A stretch of 64,000 bases of DNA from assembly GCF_001639745.1 (NCBI RefSeq), contig NZ_LTAX01000013.1, forward strand, positions 45,719 to 109,718, given 5' to 3'. Positions 15,626 through 24,634 of this stretch are shown here, piece by piece. The notes under the pieces were generated by a model. It was not told where the DNA came from. It was given only the letters and a program-made list of their open reading frames with translations, and ran no database searches. The position numbers were made by a program, and so were the translations under genes. Source of the DNA: Marinomonas gallaica. GTDB lineage: Bacteria > Pseudomonadota > Gammaproteobacteria > Pseudomonadales > Marinomonadaceae. Each line of letters starts with the position of its first letter. The stretch's first letter is position 1.

Positions 15626-16531
15626 TTATAGTTGATTGATACCTACGTGAAAGCTGTTTTTCAAGCGCATAGCATCCTGTTTTGGAGCATAACCAAGCAG
15701 CTTAGAGTATTCTCGACTAAATTGTGCTGGCTCACTATAACCCACCTTAAACCCGGCTTCTGCAGCATCGTAGCCTTCAACAACCATAAGGCGTCTCGCC
15801 GCCATTAAACGCAAATGACTTCTAAAGCGAATAGGGCTTGTTCCAGTAACCATTTTAAAGTACTTATGAAAACTAGAGTGTCCCATTAATGCTATATCGG
15901 CAAGATCCCTAGTGGATATAGATTCAGTGAAGTGAGATTCGATCCATTCAATCGCTTTTCTAATACGGCGTAACCGACTACTTGATGTAACCATTTGAGC
16001 AAGAACAGAATGAGTCTCTGGCTGCTGAAGAAGTCGCCAAATCAATTCTTTTTCAACCAATGGAGATAAAACATCAATACTCTTTGAATCATTCATTGTT
16101 TCCGCAAGTCTCACTACTGTATCGACGAGTTCATTATCCATTTCTCCAAGCCTTAACCCTGAAGAGATAGCATGGTTTATTTTCTCTTCAACAGATAACG
16201 ACATCAATTCGACTATGATTTCGGAATCTAAGTCCAGTCTAAGACAAATATAAGGGTATTTTTTTGTGGCTTTTACAACGGAGCCAAAAACTGGCTGTCG
16301 GACAGAGCCCAATAGATAACGAGCAGAGTCATAACGATAAGTCTGATCATCAATTCTTGCTTCTTTGACGCCTTGAGCGACCACGCATATTGAAGGCTCG
16401 TATAAGACTAATTCAGGTATTGTAGGTGCGGAACAGCGCATGATAGACATTCGAGGAATAGGCGTATGAAATACCCCATCGCTGCCTGAAAACTGCATTA
16501 GCAAGTCCACTAAATCATTAATCGTACGCAT
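15626..16531 (-). CDS. AraC family transcriptional regulator
   Basis: A 301-residue regulator with an N-terminal AraC_N-type cupin domain (YEPSICVVAQGVKEARIDDQ, then RYLLGSVRQPVFG) and a C-terminal double helix-turn-helix (ISTRDLADIALMGHSSFHKYF, AAEAGFKVGYSEPAQFSREY). It is divergent from the short-chain dehydrogenase at 16707 with 175 bp between them and probably activates it. AraC_N regulators of this type often sit beside oxidoreductases. The inducer is not apparent. Confidence 0.92.
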   Translation of the reverse strand: MRTINDLVDLLMQFSGSDGVFHTPIPRMSIMRCSAPTIPELVLYEPSICVVAQGVKEARIDDQTYRYDSARYLLGSVRQPVFGSVVKATKKYPYICLRLDLDSEIIVELMSLSVEEKINHAISSGLRLGEMDNELVDTVVRLAETMNDSKSIDVLSPLVEKELIWRLLQQPETHSVLAQMVTSSSRLRRIRKAIEWIESHFTESISTRDLADIALMGHSSFHKYFKMVTGTSPIRFRSHLRLMAARRLMVVEGYDAAEAGFKVGYSEPAQFSREYSKLLGYAPKQDAMRLKNSFHVGINQL

Positions 16532-16706
16532 TTAAATAATGTCCACACCTAGTTTCTCCCAACAAATACGAACACGGATAAATGGAGGATTATACAAGAA
16601 CAAGAGAATGTAAACATACCGCATTGAAGCTCTTTTTTGGCAATATTTTCTCTACACCAGCCCGTGACCATGGGTTGATATTATTGAATATGTAGGAGCA
16701 AAAAGT

Positions 16707-17549
16707 ATGAAAAAAACTTGGTTTATCACAGGTGGATCTCGCGGAATAGGCGTCGAAATAGTGAAAGCTGCCCTTGCTCAAGGAGATAACGTCGTCGCAA
16801 CTGCACGCGATGTTACAAAACTTAGAGAACAGCTTAGTGAGCATGCAGATAAATTGGAGTGTATCGAGCTAGACGTGCAAAATAGTAAGGCAGCAACAAA
16901 AGCAGTGGCAAGATCTGTTGAACGGTTTGGAGGAATCGATGTTCTGGTGAACAACGCTGGTTACGGGCAGCTAGGTCATTTCGAATCTGTTGAAGCAGCG
17001 TCGATTGAGACGCAGTTTCACGTTAATGTTTTTGGCTTGATGCATGTAACTCGAGCAGTTTTGCCACAAATGCGCAAACAACGAAGTGGATGTATATTTA
17101 ACCTTTCCTCCATAGGTGGCGCAATTGGGTTTGATGGAGCGTCAATATATTGTGCTTCTAAATTTGCTGTCGAAGGTTTTTCAGAAAGCCTTGCACAGGA
17201 AGTGGCTCGTTTTGGAATTAATGTCACTATCGTCGAACCTGGTTTCTTCCGCACTGACTTTCTGGATGCGTCTTCTGTACTCTACGGTCAGGTTCAAAAT
17301 CAAGATTATACGGATGCTGTTAGCAATCAAAGATCACAGTACGATGCCTATAGCCATATGCAGCCAGGTGACCCTTATAAATTGGCACAACTCATTGTTA
17401 ATACTGAAGGCCTTATCCAACGCCCGGCCCGCCTTGTTGCTGGTTCGGATGCCCTCTCAATGTCTCGTGTTGCTCTCAATGATCGCATAGCAGAGCTAGA
17501 ACAGTGGGCAGCTTCATCAACATCAACAGATTTTCATGAAGGAAAATAG
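16707..17549 (+). CDS. Short-chain dehydrogenase/reductase
   Basis: A classical SDR of 280 residues: cofactor motif TGGSRGIG near residue 8, NNAGYG, the catalytic Ser in SSIGGAIG and the YCASK tetrad motif, followed by VEPGFFRTDF. The sequence after the Rossmann strand (ATARD) favours NADP(H), by family rule. The start is preceded by TAGGAG. The divergent AraC gene is the likely regulator. Substrate not predictable. Downstream begins an integron cassette on the opposite strand. Confidence 0.92.
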   Translation: MKKTWFITGGSRGIGVEIVKAALAQGDNVVATARDVTKLREQLSEHADKLECIELDVQNSKAATKAVARSVERFGGIDVLVNNAGYGQLGHFESVEAASIETQFHVNVFGLMHVTRAVLPQMRKQRSGCIFNLSSIGGAIGFDGASIYCASKFAVEGFSESLAQEVARFGINVTIVEPGFFRTDFLDASSVLYGQVQNQDYTDAVSNQRSQYDAYSHMQPGDPYKLAQLIVNTEGLIQRPARLVAGSDALSMSRVALNDRIAELEQWAASSTSTDFHEGK

Positions 17550-17588
17550 TAATAAGTTTGCTTTTCTTTCCTGCACTCTGGAAGTCAA

Positions 17589-17705
17589 ACTTAACGTCGT
17601 TATCAGGAGGCCGAAAAGTGGAGCCAATTTTGTGTAAAATTGGAGCGGAGCGACATACACAAAATTTGCGTAACTTTTTGGCTCCCCTGCATAACCTTGT
17701 TAGGC
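17589..17705 (-). repeat. Integron attC site
   Basis: On the minus strand it begins GCCTAACAAGG (RYYYAAC box) and ends GACGTTAAGT (GTTRRRY box). The interior is a long imperfect palindrome (GGAGCCAAAAAG ... CTTTTCGGCCTCC and CAAATTTTG / CAAAATTGG). Both outer boxes fit consensus. It closes the cassette carrying the gene at 17794. Confidence 0.8.
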
Positions 17706-17793
17706 ATAGACACTCCGTTGGAGCAATAATCATACAAGCTATCAAAAGGCGTCCATTAAAGAATGAGCATTCGCTCTATTACTAGCAACCTTG

Positions 17794-18186
17794 TTAGTCA
17801 TCTTTTGAAAAAACATAAATTTCACCTTCGTGATTCTCATAATACCCTGCTTTAACCACGTGGTCATACGCCAAAACATCAACCTGCTTCCCAAAATAAT
17901 CTTCGAGAACAGCGTGTATGGACATATCTCTTCCGTCGCCATCTTCATTATTTACTAAAACGTATACTGAATTTTGAACACTGAGTTTCTGCAATTTTTT
18001 TAATACATCATCGGCTTCTTTAATAAGATATAATTGAAATCTCTGCTTATCTAAATGCCTTCCATCATGCAATAGATCCCATACACCATCCTTACGTCTT
18101 TTTTTACTACTTAGGAGCGATTTATAACGCTCTCTCTTATCTTTCAAGACGAAATTATCTATAAACGAATTTAGTACTTCTGACAT
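17794..18186 (-). CDS. Integron cassette protein, unknown function
   Basis: A 130-residue soluble protein, lysine-rich at the N-terminus (FVLKDKRERYKSLLSSKKRRKDG) with a mixed alpha/beta C-terminus (NSVYVLVNNEDGDGRDMSIH, GEIYVFSKDD). No signal peptide, no membrane segment, no recognised family. It starts 8 nt after a GTTAGGC attC core (18194) and ends before the attC at 17705, so it is a complete single-gene cassette on the minus strand. Confidence 0.75.
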   Translation of the reverse strand: MSEVLNSFIDNFVLKDKRERYKSLLSSKKRRKDGVWDLLHDGRHLDKQRFQLYLIKEADDVLKKLQKLSVQNSVYVLVNNEDGDGRDMSIHAVLEDYFGKQVDVLAYDHVVKAGYYENHEGEIYVFSKDD

Positions 18187-18193
18187 GATAATT

Positions 18194-18250
18194 GCCTAAC
18201 AATTAAGGGTTATACGGCAGCGTAGCTGCGGCTATAAGCCACTGTTGAAC
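18194..18250 (-). repeat. Short integron attC site (copy 1)
   Basis: On the minus strand it begins GTTCAAC and ends TTGTTAGGC, both matching the attC box consensus. Between them is a near-perfect hairpin (GGCTTATA...TATAACCC around GCCGCAGC/GCTGCCG). At 57 bp it is at the short end for attC sites. The same site recurs at 63602-63658. Confidence 0.7.
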
Positions 18251-18484
18251 GGCTGCGTTGTCTATATAGGGAATTTGCTTTTTTCATGGTAGGACGTCCC
18301 TGTTAGATAACTCGTTGAACATCAAAGTCTGTTTGGACTATGCCGCTTCAGATCGTCCTTGATCGCCGCTGTGTAGGTTCTTTATTTACTCTTTTGTAGC
18401 GTAATTTGACCCGCGAGGCAAGCGCTTCCCTCAGGCTTTATGACTTGATCTGTTGTTAGACCCTGACCTCACTAAGTGCTAACG

Positions 18485-18599
18485 CTAACAGCTATTGTCC
18501 CATGGCAGCAGATATTAAGCTGTTCTGCTGTTTTACTCTCAGAGACATCGTCAAGATACATCTCAGCACGCTCGCTACAAGCAGGACATAAGCAATTTG
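18485..18599 (-). pseudogene. Zinc-ribbon protein C-terminal fragment, frameshifted
   Basis: The minus strand reads AESNCLCPACSERAEMYLDD and then diverges by a one-base deletion relative to the copy at 63892. The CPxC motif suggests half of a zinc ribbon, as found at the C-terminus of some transposases, but no family can be assigned from 35 codons. Confidence 0.45.
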
Positions 18600-19160
18600 A
18601 TTCAGCCTTGATATGAGACTTTATGCGTTAAATTCTCGCCTCCTCAGAGAGTGAGACGTTAGCGCAGATTCACACGGGAACCGAGGTCCTACAGATCGCG
18701 AAAACATTTCGCTCGTACAAAAGATGGCTCAGTCTTAATGAGAGACTTTACGCGTTGGATTCGCGCTGACGGTCGCGGAGCGACATTACGCAAGCGAATG
18801 CAATGCATGAATTCTCGCCTTCTCAAGGAATGAGGCGTTAGCGCAAATTCCCTCGGGAACCGAGGTCCTACAGATCGCGAAAAAATTTTGCTCGTACAAA
18901 AGATGATTCAGCCTTGATAAGAGACTTTATACGTTGAATTCGCGCTGACGGTCGCGAAGCGACATTGCACAAGCGAATTGAATGCATACATTCTCGCTGC
19001 CTTAAGGAATGAGACGTTAGCGCAGATTCCCTCGGGAACCGAGGTCTTACAAATCGCGAAAGGATTTCGCTCGTACAAAAGATGATTCAGTCTTGATGAG
19101 AGACTTTATACGTTGGATTCGCGCTGACGGTCGCGAAGCGATATTGTGCAAGCGAATTGG
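18600..19160. repeat. 179-bp tandem repeat array, locus A
   Basis: Three units, anchored on ATTCTCGC at 18632, 18811 and 18990, so the period is exactly 179 bp both times. A partial unit with an internal deletion of about 55 bp precedes them at 18600. Each unit holds several hairpins: CGCCTCCTCAAGGAGTGAGGCG, CCTCGGGAACCGAGG, GCGAAA-loop-TTTCGC, and GTCGCGGAGCGAC nested in TTCGC/GCGAA. No open frame spans the unit. The same unit occurs at two other loci (20424 and 25203). Confidence 0.9.
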
Positions 19161-19383
19161 TTACAACGCTGGTCTTTAAAAGCACCTTAATGGCGAAAAA
19201 ACTCTGTTTCAACAACTCTTTTAAGAGGATATTTTTGAAAAACAGAAGTCAGAGCTAAATCGCACGACTTGTTCACAGCATCTTCAATATCTGTGATTTC
19301 AAGCACATATTCTGCTGAGGAAGATCACTATTATGCGACTCATATTATTGTGCCTACTAATCTCAATTTAAAAGGATTTTATA
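19161..19383 (+). other. Upstream region of the beta-barrel gene
   Basis: Unique, AT-rich sequence between repeat locus A and the beta-barrel gene. No gene seen; presumably holds its promoter. Confidence 0.4.
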
Positions 19384-20091
19384 ATGAAAAAAAACTACTC
19401 CCTATTATTGGGTGCCTTAATCACTTCCGCTCTTCCCTCTATTGCAAATGCTGATTTTTATGCTGGCGTAGAGGCAGCAGATAAAGTCATCAATATTAAA
19501 CAAAATGATAAGCTAAGAAGGTTAGAGAGCCAGCTAACTAGTATACCAGAGGAGCCAATTGATAATGATGTCTCCATTGAATATCTAGATGACATTTACA
19601 AATCAGATAATATTGGAGGCAGCTTATTTGTTGGTTATAAGTTTAAAAACAATTACTCCGTTGAAATGGGGTACTTCACATCGAACGGTCGTTACAAAGA
19701 TATAGACTATGGTACTAGGGATATTGGTAAAATAGATATAGACAGCCTAAGTATAGACATTAAAAAATCTGTCAAGCTTGATCCGAGTGACGCTTGGTCC
19801 TTCATCGGAAGCTTCGGGGCTATTTATCAAAAAAGCACGGTAACAACTAAGACTGTGCTTCGCTCACAGACATGTAGCAGCTATCCAGACCTTCCATGTT
19901 CTAGTTATTGGGTTGCTCCCGGGTCACAGACCAAATTCTACGATACTCGACTCGAACTCGGTATTGGGACCCGTTACGATCTCGATGAAAAAATTTCCTT
20001 AAGAAGTATGGTGAAGTTTATTCCTAATGATCTAAGTTTTAGCAGCAGCACGCCTTACTATATTAGTTTTGGGGCACTTTATAACTTTTAA
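19384..20091 (+). CDS. Outer-membrane beta-barrel protein
   Basis: A 235-residue exported protein: signal peptide MKKNYSLLLGALITSALPSIANA, then alternating amphipathic strands (GGSLFVGYKFKNNYSVEMGYF, SFIGSFGAIYQKS, TRLELGIGTRYDL) and a C-terminal strand ending ISFGALYNF. A terminal Phe after a Y-x-F pattern is the usual barrel-assembly signal, and the size suits an 8-stranded OmpA/OmpW-like barrel. A loop has two Cys (CSSYPDLPC) that could form a disulfide. AAGGA lies 8 nt before ATG. It sits alone between two 179-bp repeat loci, with low GC content. Confidence 0.82.
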   Translation: MKKNYSLLLGALITSALPSIANADFYAGVEAADKVINIKQNDKLRRLESQLTSIPEEPIDNDVSIEYLDDIYKSDNIGGSLFVGYKFKNNYSVEMGYFTSNGRYKDIDYGTRDIGKIDIDSLSIDIKKSVKLDPSDAWSFIGSFGAIYQKSTVTTKTVLRSQTCSSYPDLPCSSYWVAPGSQTKFYDTRLELGIGTRYDLDEKISLRSMVKFIPNDLSFSSSTPYYISFGALYNF

Positions 20092-20186
20092 ATACTGATA
20101 AATAGTATTTTTTCATCATATAAAATAGAAAACTTTGGGTTTTAATTAAAAATATTTCTAAAAGAAAAGACATTAATAAAACAAGA

Positions 20187-20226
20187 AAAGGGCAGCGCTA
20201 TAAAACATATCGAGTCTGCCCTTTTT
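20187..20226 (+). terminator. Rho-independent terminator
   Basis: Stem AAAAGGGCAG / CTGCCCTTTT with a T-run, about 95 nt after the beta-barrel gene. Confidence 0.85.
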
Positions 20227-20423
20227 ACCCTAATTTCTTTATCTAGCTCAAGTGATGCACCTCGCTCCATTCGATAGACAGGAAAGGTAACCACGGTTAG
20301 GAGCGAAATTTATTCGTAGAATAACGAAAAATTTGGACTACCGCTTCCAGCTACGATGGCGTTATCACACAACATCAACGTACCCACTATATGAATGCTA
20401 CGACGCCTCAACAAATTATGCAT

Positions 20424-20690
20424 AAATTCTCACCTCCTCGAGAAGTGAGGCGTTAGCGCAAATTCCCTCGGGAACCGAGGTCCTACAGATCGCGAATAAA
20501 ATTCGCTCGTACAAAAGATGATTCAGTCTTAATGAGAGATTTTACGCGTTGGATTCGCTCTGACGGTCGCGGAGCGACACTGCGCAAGCGAATGCAATGC
20601 ATACATTCTCGCCTCCTCAAGGAGTGAGACGTGAGCGCAGATTCCCTTGCAACCGAGGTCTTACAGATCGCGAAAGGATTTCGTTCCCAC
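20424..20690. repeat. 179-bp tandem repeat array, locus B
   Basis: One full unit (anchor at 20426) and a second truncated after about 85 bp (anchor at 20605, again 179 bp later). In the first unit the third hairpin reads GCGAAT-AAA-ATTCGC where other units have GCGAAA...TTTCGC: both sides changed and pairing is kept. Confidence 0.88.
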
Positions 20691-20738
20691 AGATTAATTA
20701 TGAGGTGATGGCTCAGTGATTTTCGTTATGTCAGTTTC

Positions 20739-21347
20739 TTAGCGACGAAAAAAAAACAGTGGGTAAGCGACCTCAATACCCTCATTATTCTCTTTCAAAA
20801 CCTCATAGTATGGCGCCGCATGTTCGATGCGAAAACCGTTCTGCTCAGCGATGGTTTCTAGCTCCACTACATCAAAACCATTGTGCCCATCGAAATCAGG
20901 CTGGTTTTTATGAAATGAACCATCTTCTTTATAAAGATCCGCAATCATCAACGTTCCTTTAGGCTCTAGCGCTTGCCACGCCTGCGCGAAAAAGTCTTTT
21001 ACATCAGGAATATGATGTAGCGTCATGAGCGTCACAATGGCTGAATGCTGATCCGGTAACTCAGACAAAGACATTATGTGGTGAATGTGGACGTTATCTA
21101 AGCCCGCTTTTGAGATTTTGTCTTGAGCCACTTCTAACATTTTTTCTGATGAATCGGCTAGATGCACGGTTGCAAACGTATGTCGAAGCTGTACGCCTAG
21201 CAAACCAGTGCCACTACCAAAATCCACCACACTGTCATAAGTCTCAAAATCAATGCTCTTGACCTTCGCAGCGGTCGCTTCTGCGCGCTCCACCTTCATA
21301 GGGTTATCATCCCAAGTGCTGGCTAACGAATCAAAATAATCACTCAT
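20739..21347 (-). CDS. Class I SAM-dependent methyltransferase
   Basis: A 202-residue methyltransferase. The SAM-binding motif I is VVDFGSGTGLLGVQL near residue 40; the acidic residue after strand 2 lies in VHLADSSEKML; motif IV region is AIVTLMTLHHIPDVKDFF and motif VI is GTLMIADLYKED. This is the UbiE/YafO-like small-molecule methyltransferase type. The substrate is not evident. AGGAAGGAAG precedes the start. It stands alone. Confidence 0.9.
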   Translation of the reverse strand: MSDYFDSLASTWDDNPMKVERAEATAAKVKSIDFETYDSVVDFGSGTGLLGVQLRHTFATVHLADSSEKMLEVAQDKISKAGLDNVHIHHIMSLSELPDQHSAIVTLMTLHHIPDVKDFFAQAWQALEPKGTLMIADLYKEDGSFHKNQPDFDGHNGFDVVELETIAEQNGFRIEHAAPYYEVLKENNEGIEVAYPLFFFRR

Positions 21348-21591
21348 AAACTTCCTTCCTTATCTGTAGGCGAGCCATTCACAGCCTGTCCATGTATCGG
21401 CCCTTTTAAAAGGTACTACACCCAAAGCTTTTATTAGACCAAAACTAGTTTTTTGATTCAAAACTGGTGCTTTGATCGCGGGTGAGATCCGTTCGTACAA
21501 GGCGTCTGTAGTTGATATTTGAGATCGCTATAAAGTCTTGAGCGGCTGTGCCGATACGAAGAAGATCTAAGTACTTCACAGGGAGTGGATC

Positions 21592-23379
21592 ATGGCACAT
21601 ATTTCGTTGACAAGCTTACCGACGACGCATATTTCTGCGACGTCACGCACCAGTGAATCGCGTGTAAGTAAAGCCAGTGCTGAAGACATGCAAGACGCTT
21701 TGTCAGAGGTTCGAGCAGCGCAGTTGGCGCAACCAGCCCCTGAGATTGAAGCGGTCGATAGTTTTTCTTTGATCCGCCCTAAGGGTGACCCTTATCACCT
21801 TTACCAAAAAACGCCTGAGCTTTTAGAGCAAGCCAAAGCCCTCGCCGAACGCTTAGATGGCCCCATTCACCACGCCAACGCTGACAACTTTTTCTTTCAA
21901 GACAGTATGCGCGATTTTTTGCAGGCTGGTTTGCTGACCGATCCTGATTTTCTCGATCTGAGCGCGTCGTTAAGTGACGAAGAGCTTGGCGAGCTGGCGA
22001 TGACGGTATCTGCGATGAGGTTACCCGCTTCTGCCAACTACACGATTCCTAACGAAGCGGATCGATCTTATCAAGAGAAGGTCGCTGAGTTTATGGATGT
22101 CTTAGAAAACAGCTCTCCTGAAGACCGAGCAGCTATCTTGAGTCAGTCCGCAGAGTACGCTTCGCAAGTGGATACCGAGGCTGTCGCGAACTTTAGAAAG
22201 AATATTTATAGCCAGACACCGAACGACGTTAAGTTTAGCCCCTACCCTAGGGAAACCTCCGCTAATCCTCTGCATAATTACATTACGGCGGTTCTCGCAA
22301 CCGACGACCCCGCGGCGCTTACCGAGCAACTGGGCCAACTGCCTCCCGATGCTGAAACGGGCTTACTGAGTGTCTATGGCTTAGACCCCTCACTTGGGGA
22401 TCGATTATCACAGTTGGCGGGGCCTGATGGCCAAAACCTGCCCAACTCGTTACTCAGCGCTCTAGGGAGCATGGCCGATGCGGTCAAGCTGTCGCCATTC
22501 ACCTCGCACGCAGACGGGAAGTTTGGTTTTGCATGGTACGGTGAAGAAGCGCTGTTAAAAGATAACGAACAAAGTCAGGGACGCGATTTTGCCTTGGACT
22601 CTGTGTCTAGCATGATCGACATGATAGAAACCTTTGACTTCTCTGACGAGCAATTAAACACAATGGGCTCCGAATTAAACGGCCTGTCGAATACAGAAAA
22701 ACGCGCTTACATCGAAATCACCACACTCGGGCTAGAGGACATGCTGCATAGCAAGGTAGCGGACAGCTTTAACAAAAAGAACTTAGACGAAGCCATCGAA
22801 GTGGTCAGTGAACTGCGCACTAATCAAAAAGTACTGTCGTTGGTAAACGGGGCACGTTATCACGATGTCACATTGATCGAGCGCCCTGATATTGAGCGAG
22901 GGTCGTTCCTCGTTGCCTTAGAAGGCGCGGCTGTGTTCCAAGATTTGGATTCAGCCGTCCAGCAGTCTCGTCCGTTAATCGGTGCCGACACTGACAAAGT
23001 CAATATGGTCAACGGTCATTCTGAAATCGGTCATGAGTCAGAGAACCTGTACAGCGCTAAGAGCCTAGATCTTTATAAAAACGATGTGAGCAATCTGGTC
23101 AGTACCTTAGTCGCCTTTGAGAGTATGCGCGAAGATAGTACCGCCAAAGACAAACTCTCCCTAAACGCATTTAGTGATCATCTTGATGACATGCACTCTG
23201 GCATTCGTGATGAAACCTTGAATCGCGTCAAACAAGCTCTGGACACCAATGTCATACGCAACAAGGCCACCGAAAATACCCAGTTTGCGTTCTTATCTAA
23301 TCTAATACAAGAAATGGCGTTTGAAACAAAGCGCGATTTCAAAGATGAGATCTCTCCAGCCATGGACAACTTTGTGTAG
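21592..23379 (+). CDS. 595-residue protein of unknown function, paralog 1
   Basis: A large soluble, acidic protein without signal peptide or membrane helix. About 50 Ser/Thr-rich residues (MAHISLTSLPTTHISATSRT) precede a conserved body starting at SFSLIRPKGDPYHLYQ. Landmarks shared with the paralog at 32338 are ALAERLDGPIH, SMRDFL, LPASANYT, GLLSVYGLD, SQGRDFAL, RYHDVTLIERPDI and DMHSGIRDETL. Both proteins are exactly 595 residues. GGGAG precedes the ATG. The flexible N-terminus recalls substrates of flagellar/type III export, but no secretion gene is nearby. No family recognised. Confidence 0.8.
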   Translation: MAHISLTSLPTTHISATSRTSESRVSKASAEDMQDALSEVRAAQLAQPAPEIEAVDSFSLIRPKGDPYHLYQKTPELLEQAKALAERLDGPIHHANADNFFFQDSMRDFLQAGLLTDPDFLDLSASLSDEELGELAMTVSAMRLPASANYTIPNEADRSYQEKVAEFMDVLENSSPEDRAAILSQSAEYASQVDTEAVANFRKNIYSQTPNDVKFSPYPRETSANPLHNYITAVLATDDPAALTEQLGQLPPDAETGLLSVYGLDPSLGDRLSQLAGPDGQNLPNSLLSALGSMADAVKLSPFTSHADGKFGFAWYGEEALLKDNEQSQGRDFALDSVSSMIDMIETFDFSDEQLNTMGSELNGLSNTEKRAYIEITTLGLEDMLHSKVADSFNKKNLDEAIEVVSELRTNQKVLSLVNGARYHDVTLIERPDIERGSFLVALEGAAVFQDLDSAVQQSRPLIGADTDKVNMVNGHSEIGHESENLYSAKSLDLYKNDVSNLVSTLVAFESMREDSTAKDKLSLNAFSDHLDDMHSGIRDETLNRVKQALDTNVIRNKATENTQFAFLSNLIQEMAFETKRDFKDEISPAMDNFV

Positions 23380-23393
23380 CAACCGAGAAGCCG

Positions 23394-24011
23394 TTAGAGC
23401 CGATCACTGACCGCCAGTTTAAGCCCAAGCCCAGCAAAACTGGTGGCAAACACCCTTTGCATGACGGTGCTGGCGGTCTTCGAGTGAACGATCACATCTC
23501 TGAATAAGCCGGACAGAAAGCCGTAGATTAGAAACACGGCGAAGGTCATCAGCATAAACACGGCCCCAAGCATGAGCATACTCAATAAAGCGTTATCCGC
23601 GCTGCTGGGAATAAACTGCGGTAAAAAGGCGAGAAAGAAGATCGACAGTTTGGGGTTGAGGATGTTAATCAAAAACCCTTTAAACAGCGTGTCGCGATAG
23701 CGAATGGCGGAGGATGTCGTGTTTAACGACAATGCACCAGAGGCGCGCCACATCTGCCAAGCAAGATACAACAGATACGCCGCACCAGCGTATTTGATCA
23801 CGGTAAACGCCACCGCACTGGTATGGAAAATCGCCGCCAACCCCAACGCACTTGCGAGCAAGGCCGGTAGGATACCAAGGGTACAGCCTAACGCTGCGAA
23901 GACACTGGCACGCTTCCCCACAAAAAGCCCTGTGGCCACCGTATACAACACTCCCGTGCCGGGGATTAACACGACCACCAGTGAGGTGAGTAAAAATTCC
24001 ATCGACCACAT
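23394..24011 (-). CDS. LysE/RhtB family amino-acid exporter
   Basis: A 205-residue inner-membrane protein with the family signature near the N-terminus (VVVLIPGTGVLYTVATGLFVGKRA) and later KYAGAAYLLYLAWQMWR, plus FKGFLINILNPKLSIFFLAFLPQF. Six membrane segments are expected. The family exports amino acids such as homoserine, threonine or lysine; the substrate here is not known. It ends 15 bp from the convergent 595-residue protein gene. AGGA lies 8 nt before the first ATG. Confidence 0.92.
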   Translation of the reverse strand: MWSMEFLLTSLVVVLIPGTGVLYTVATGLFVGKRASVFAALGCTLGILPALLASALGLAAIFHTSAVAFTVIKYAGAAYLLYLAWQMWRASGALSLNTTSSAIRYRDTLFKGFLINILNPKLSIFFLAFLPQFIPSSADNALLSMLMLGAVFMLMTFAVFLIYGFLSGLFRDVIVHSKTASTVMQRVFATSFAGLGLKLAVSDRL

Positions 24012-24186
24012 TTCACGTATCCTTTTGTTGGTTAATCTTGATCTAACGATACGTGCTTTGGGCCGTTTGTCTAATACATAACGGAGCCATTACGATGCAA
24101 AACATGGCGCCATTCACACCATTCACCCCATGCACAATGGCCTAGTGGTGCCATCGCACGACACCACGCGAACGGTCCGGTTTCGC

Positions 24187-24630
24187 TCATTTACGCTCAA
24201 GGTAGTTTGCCATTTTATGCAAGGTGCTCAGTGCATTGTCGAGCTCATCCCGCGTTATCTTTTGCGCGCCTGATGCAGCCCATTGCTCTTGTTTTCGATC
24301 AAGCTTTTCATAGACAACCGCTCCGGCTTCGGTCAACGCCACCAGCTTGGCTTTTTTGTGGTTGGGATTGTCCAACAGCTGCACCAGCCCATCCTTGCTC
24401 ATAACATCGACGACACGCTGAGTGGCCTGTCGGCTTTGTCCCATGACACGACTGATTTCTGACACTGTAACCGGTTGATCGGCCTTTACGATTGCCCCCA
24501 TAACCTTCCAACGCGCACTGCTCAGACCAAACTCCTCAGTGAGTTGGTCGCCTTCTGTATTCAACAGCCCACTGACTTTGAACACTTCCAAAACGATTTT
24601 AGTAAACACTTCACCATTTGTATCCATCAT
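24187..24630 (-). CDS. MarR family transcriptional regulator
   Basis: A 147-residue winged-helix regulator: LTEEFGLSSARWKVMGAIVKADQPVTVSEISRVMGQSRQATQRVVDVMSKDGLVQLLDNPNHKKAKLVALTEAG covers the recognition helix and wing. MarR proteins are usually ligand-relieved repressors. It is divergent from the membrane protein at 24717 with under 90 bp between starts, and a TTGACAACATATTG-type repeated motif (also TTGACAACATATTA) lies in that gap, a plausible operator. ATG 24627 may be the true start given AAGGTG spacing. Confidence 0.92.
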   Translation of the reverse strand: MMDTNGEVFTKIVLEVFKVSGLLNTEGDQLTEEFGLSSARWKVMGAIVKADQPVTVSEISRVMGQSRQATQRVVDVMSKDGLVQLLDNPNHKKAKLVALTEAGAVVYEKLDRKQEQWAASGAQKITRDELDNALSTLHKMANYLERK

Positions 24631-24634
24631 TCAC

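Larger units (their letters stand above)
18194..18599 (-). repeat. Degenerate copy of the partial cassette at 63602-64000
   Basis: About 400 bp run parallel to 63602-64000, with matches throughout (for example AGGGACGTCC, CATAGTCCAAACAGACT, GGCAAGCGCTTCCCTCA on one strand or the other). The shared block includes the attC, about 240 bp of non-coding DNA and the 3' end of a zinc-ribbon reading frame. This copy has lost one base near the C-terminus (frame AEQLNIC... instead of IERLRVMLPWDN), so it is a broken version. The tandem 179-bp repeats begin immediately after it. Confidence 0.7.

Noticed and set aside
19269..19454. 61-codon frame overlapping the start of the beta-barrel gene
   Set aside because: It overlaps the signal peptide of a well-supported gene in another frame.
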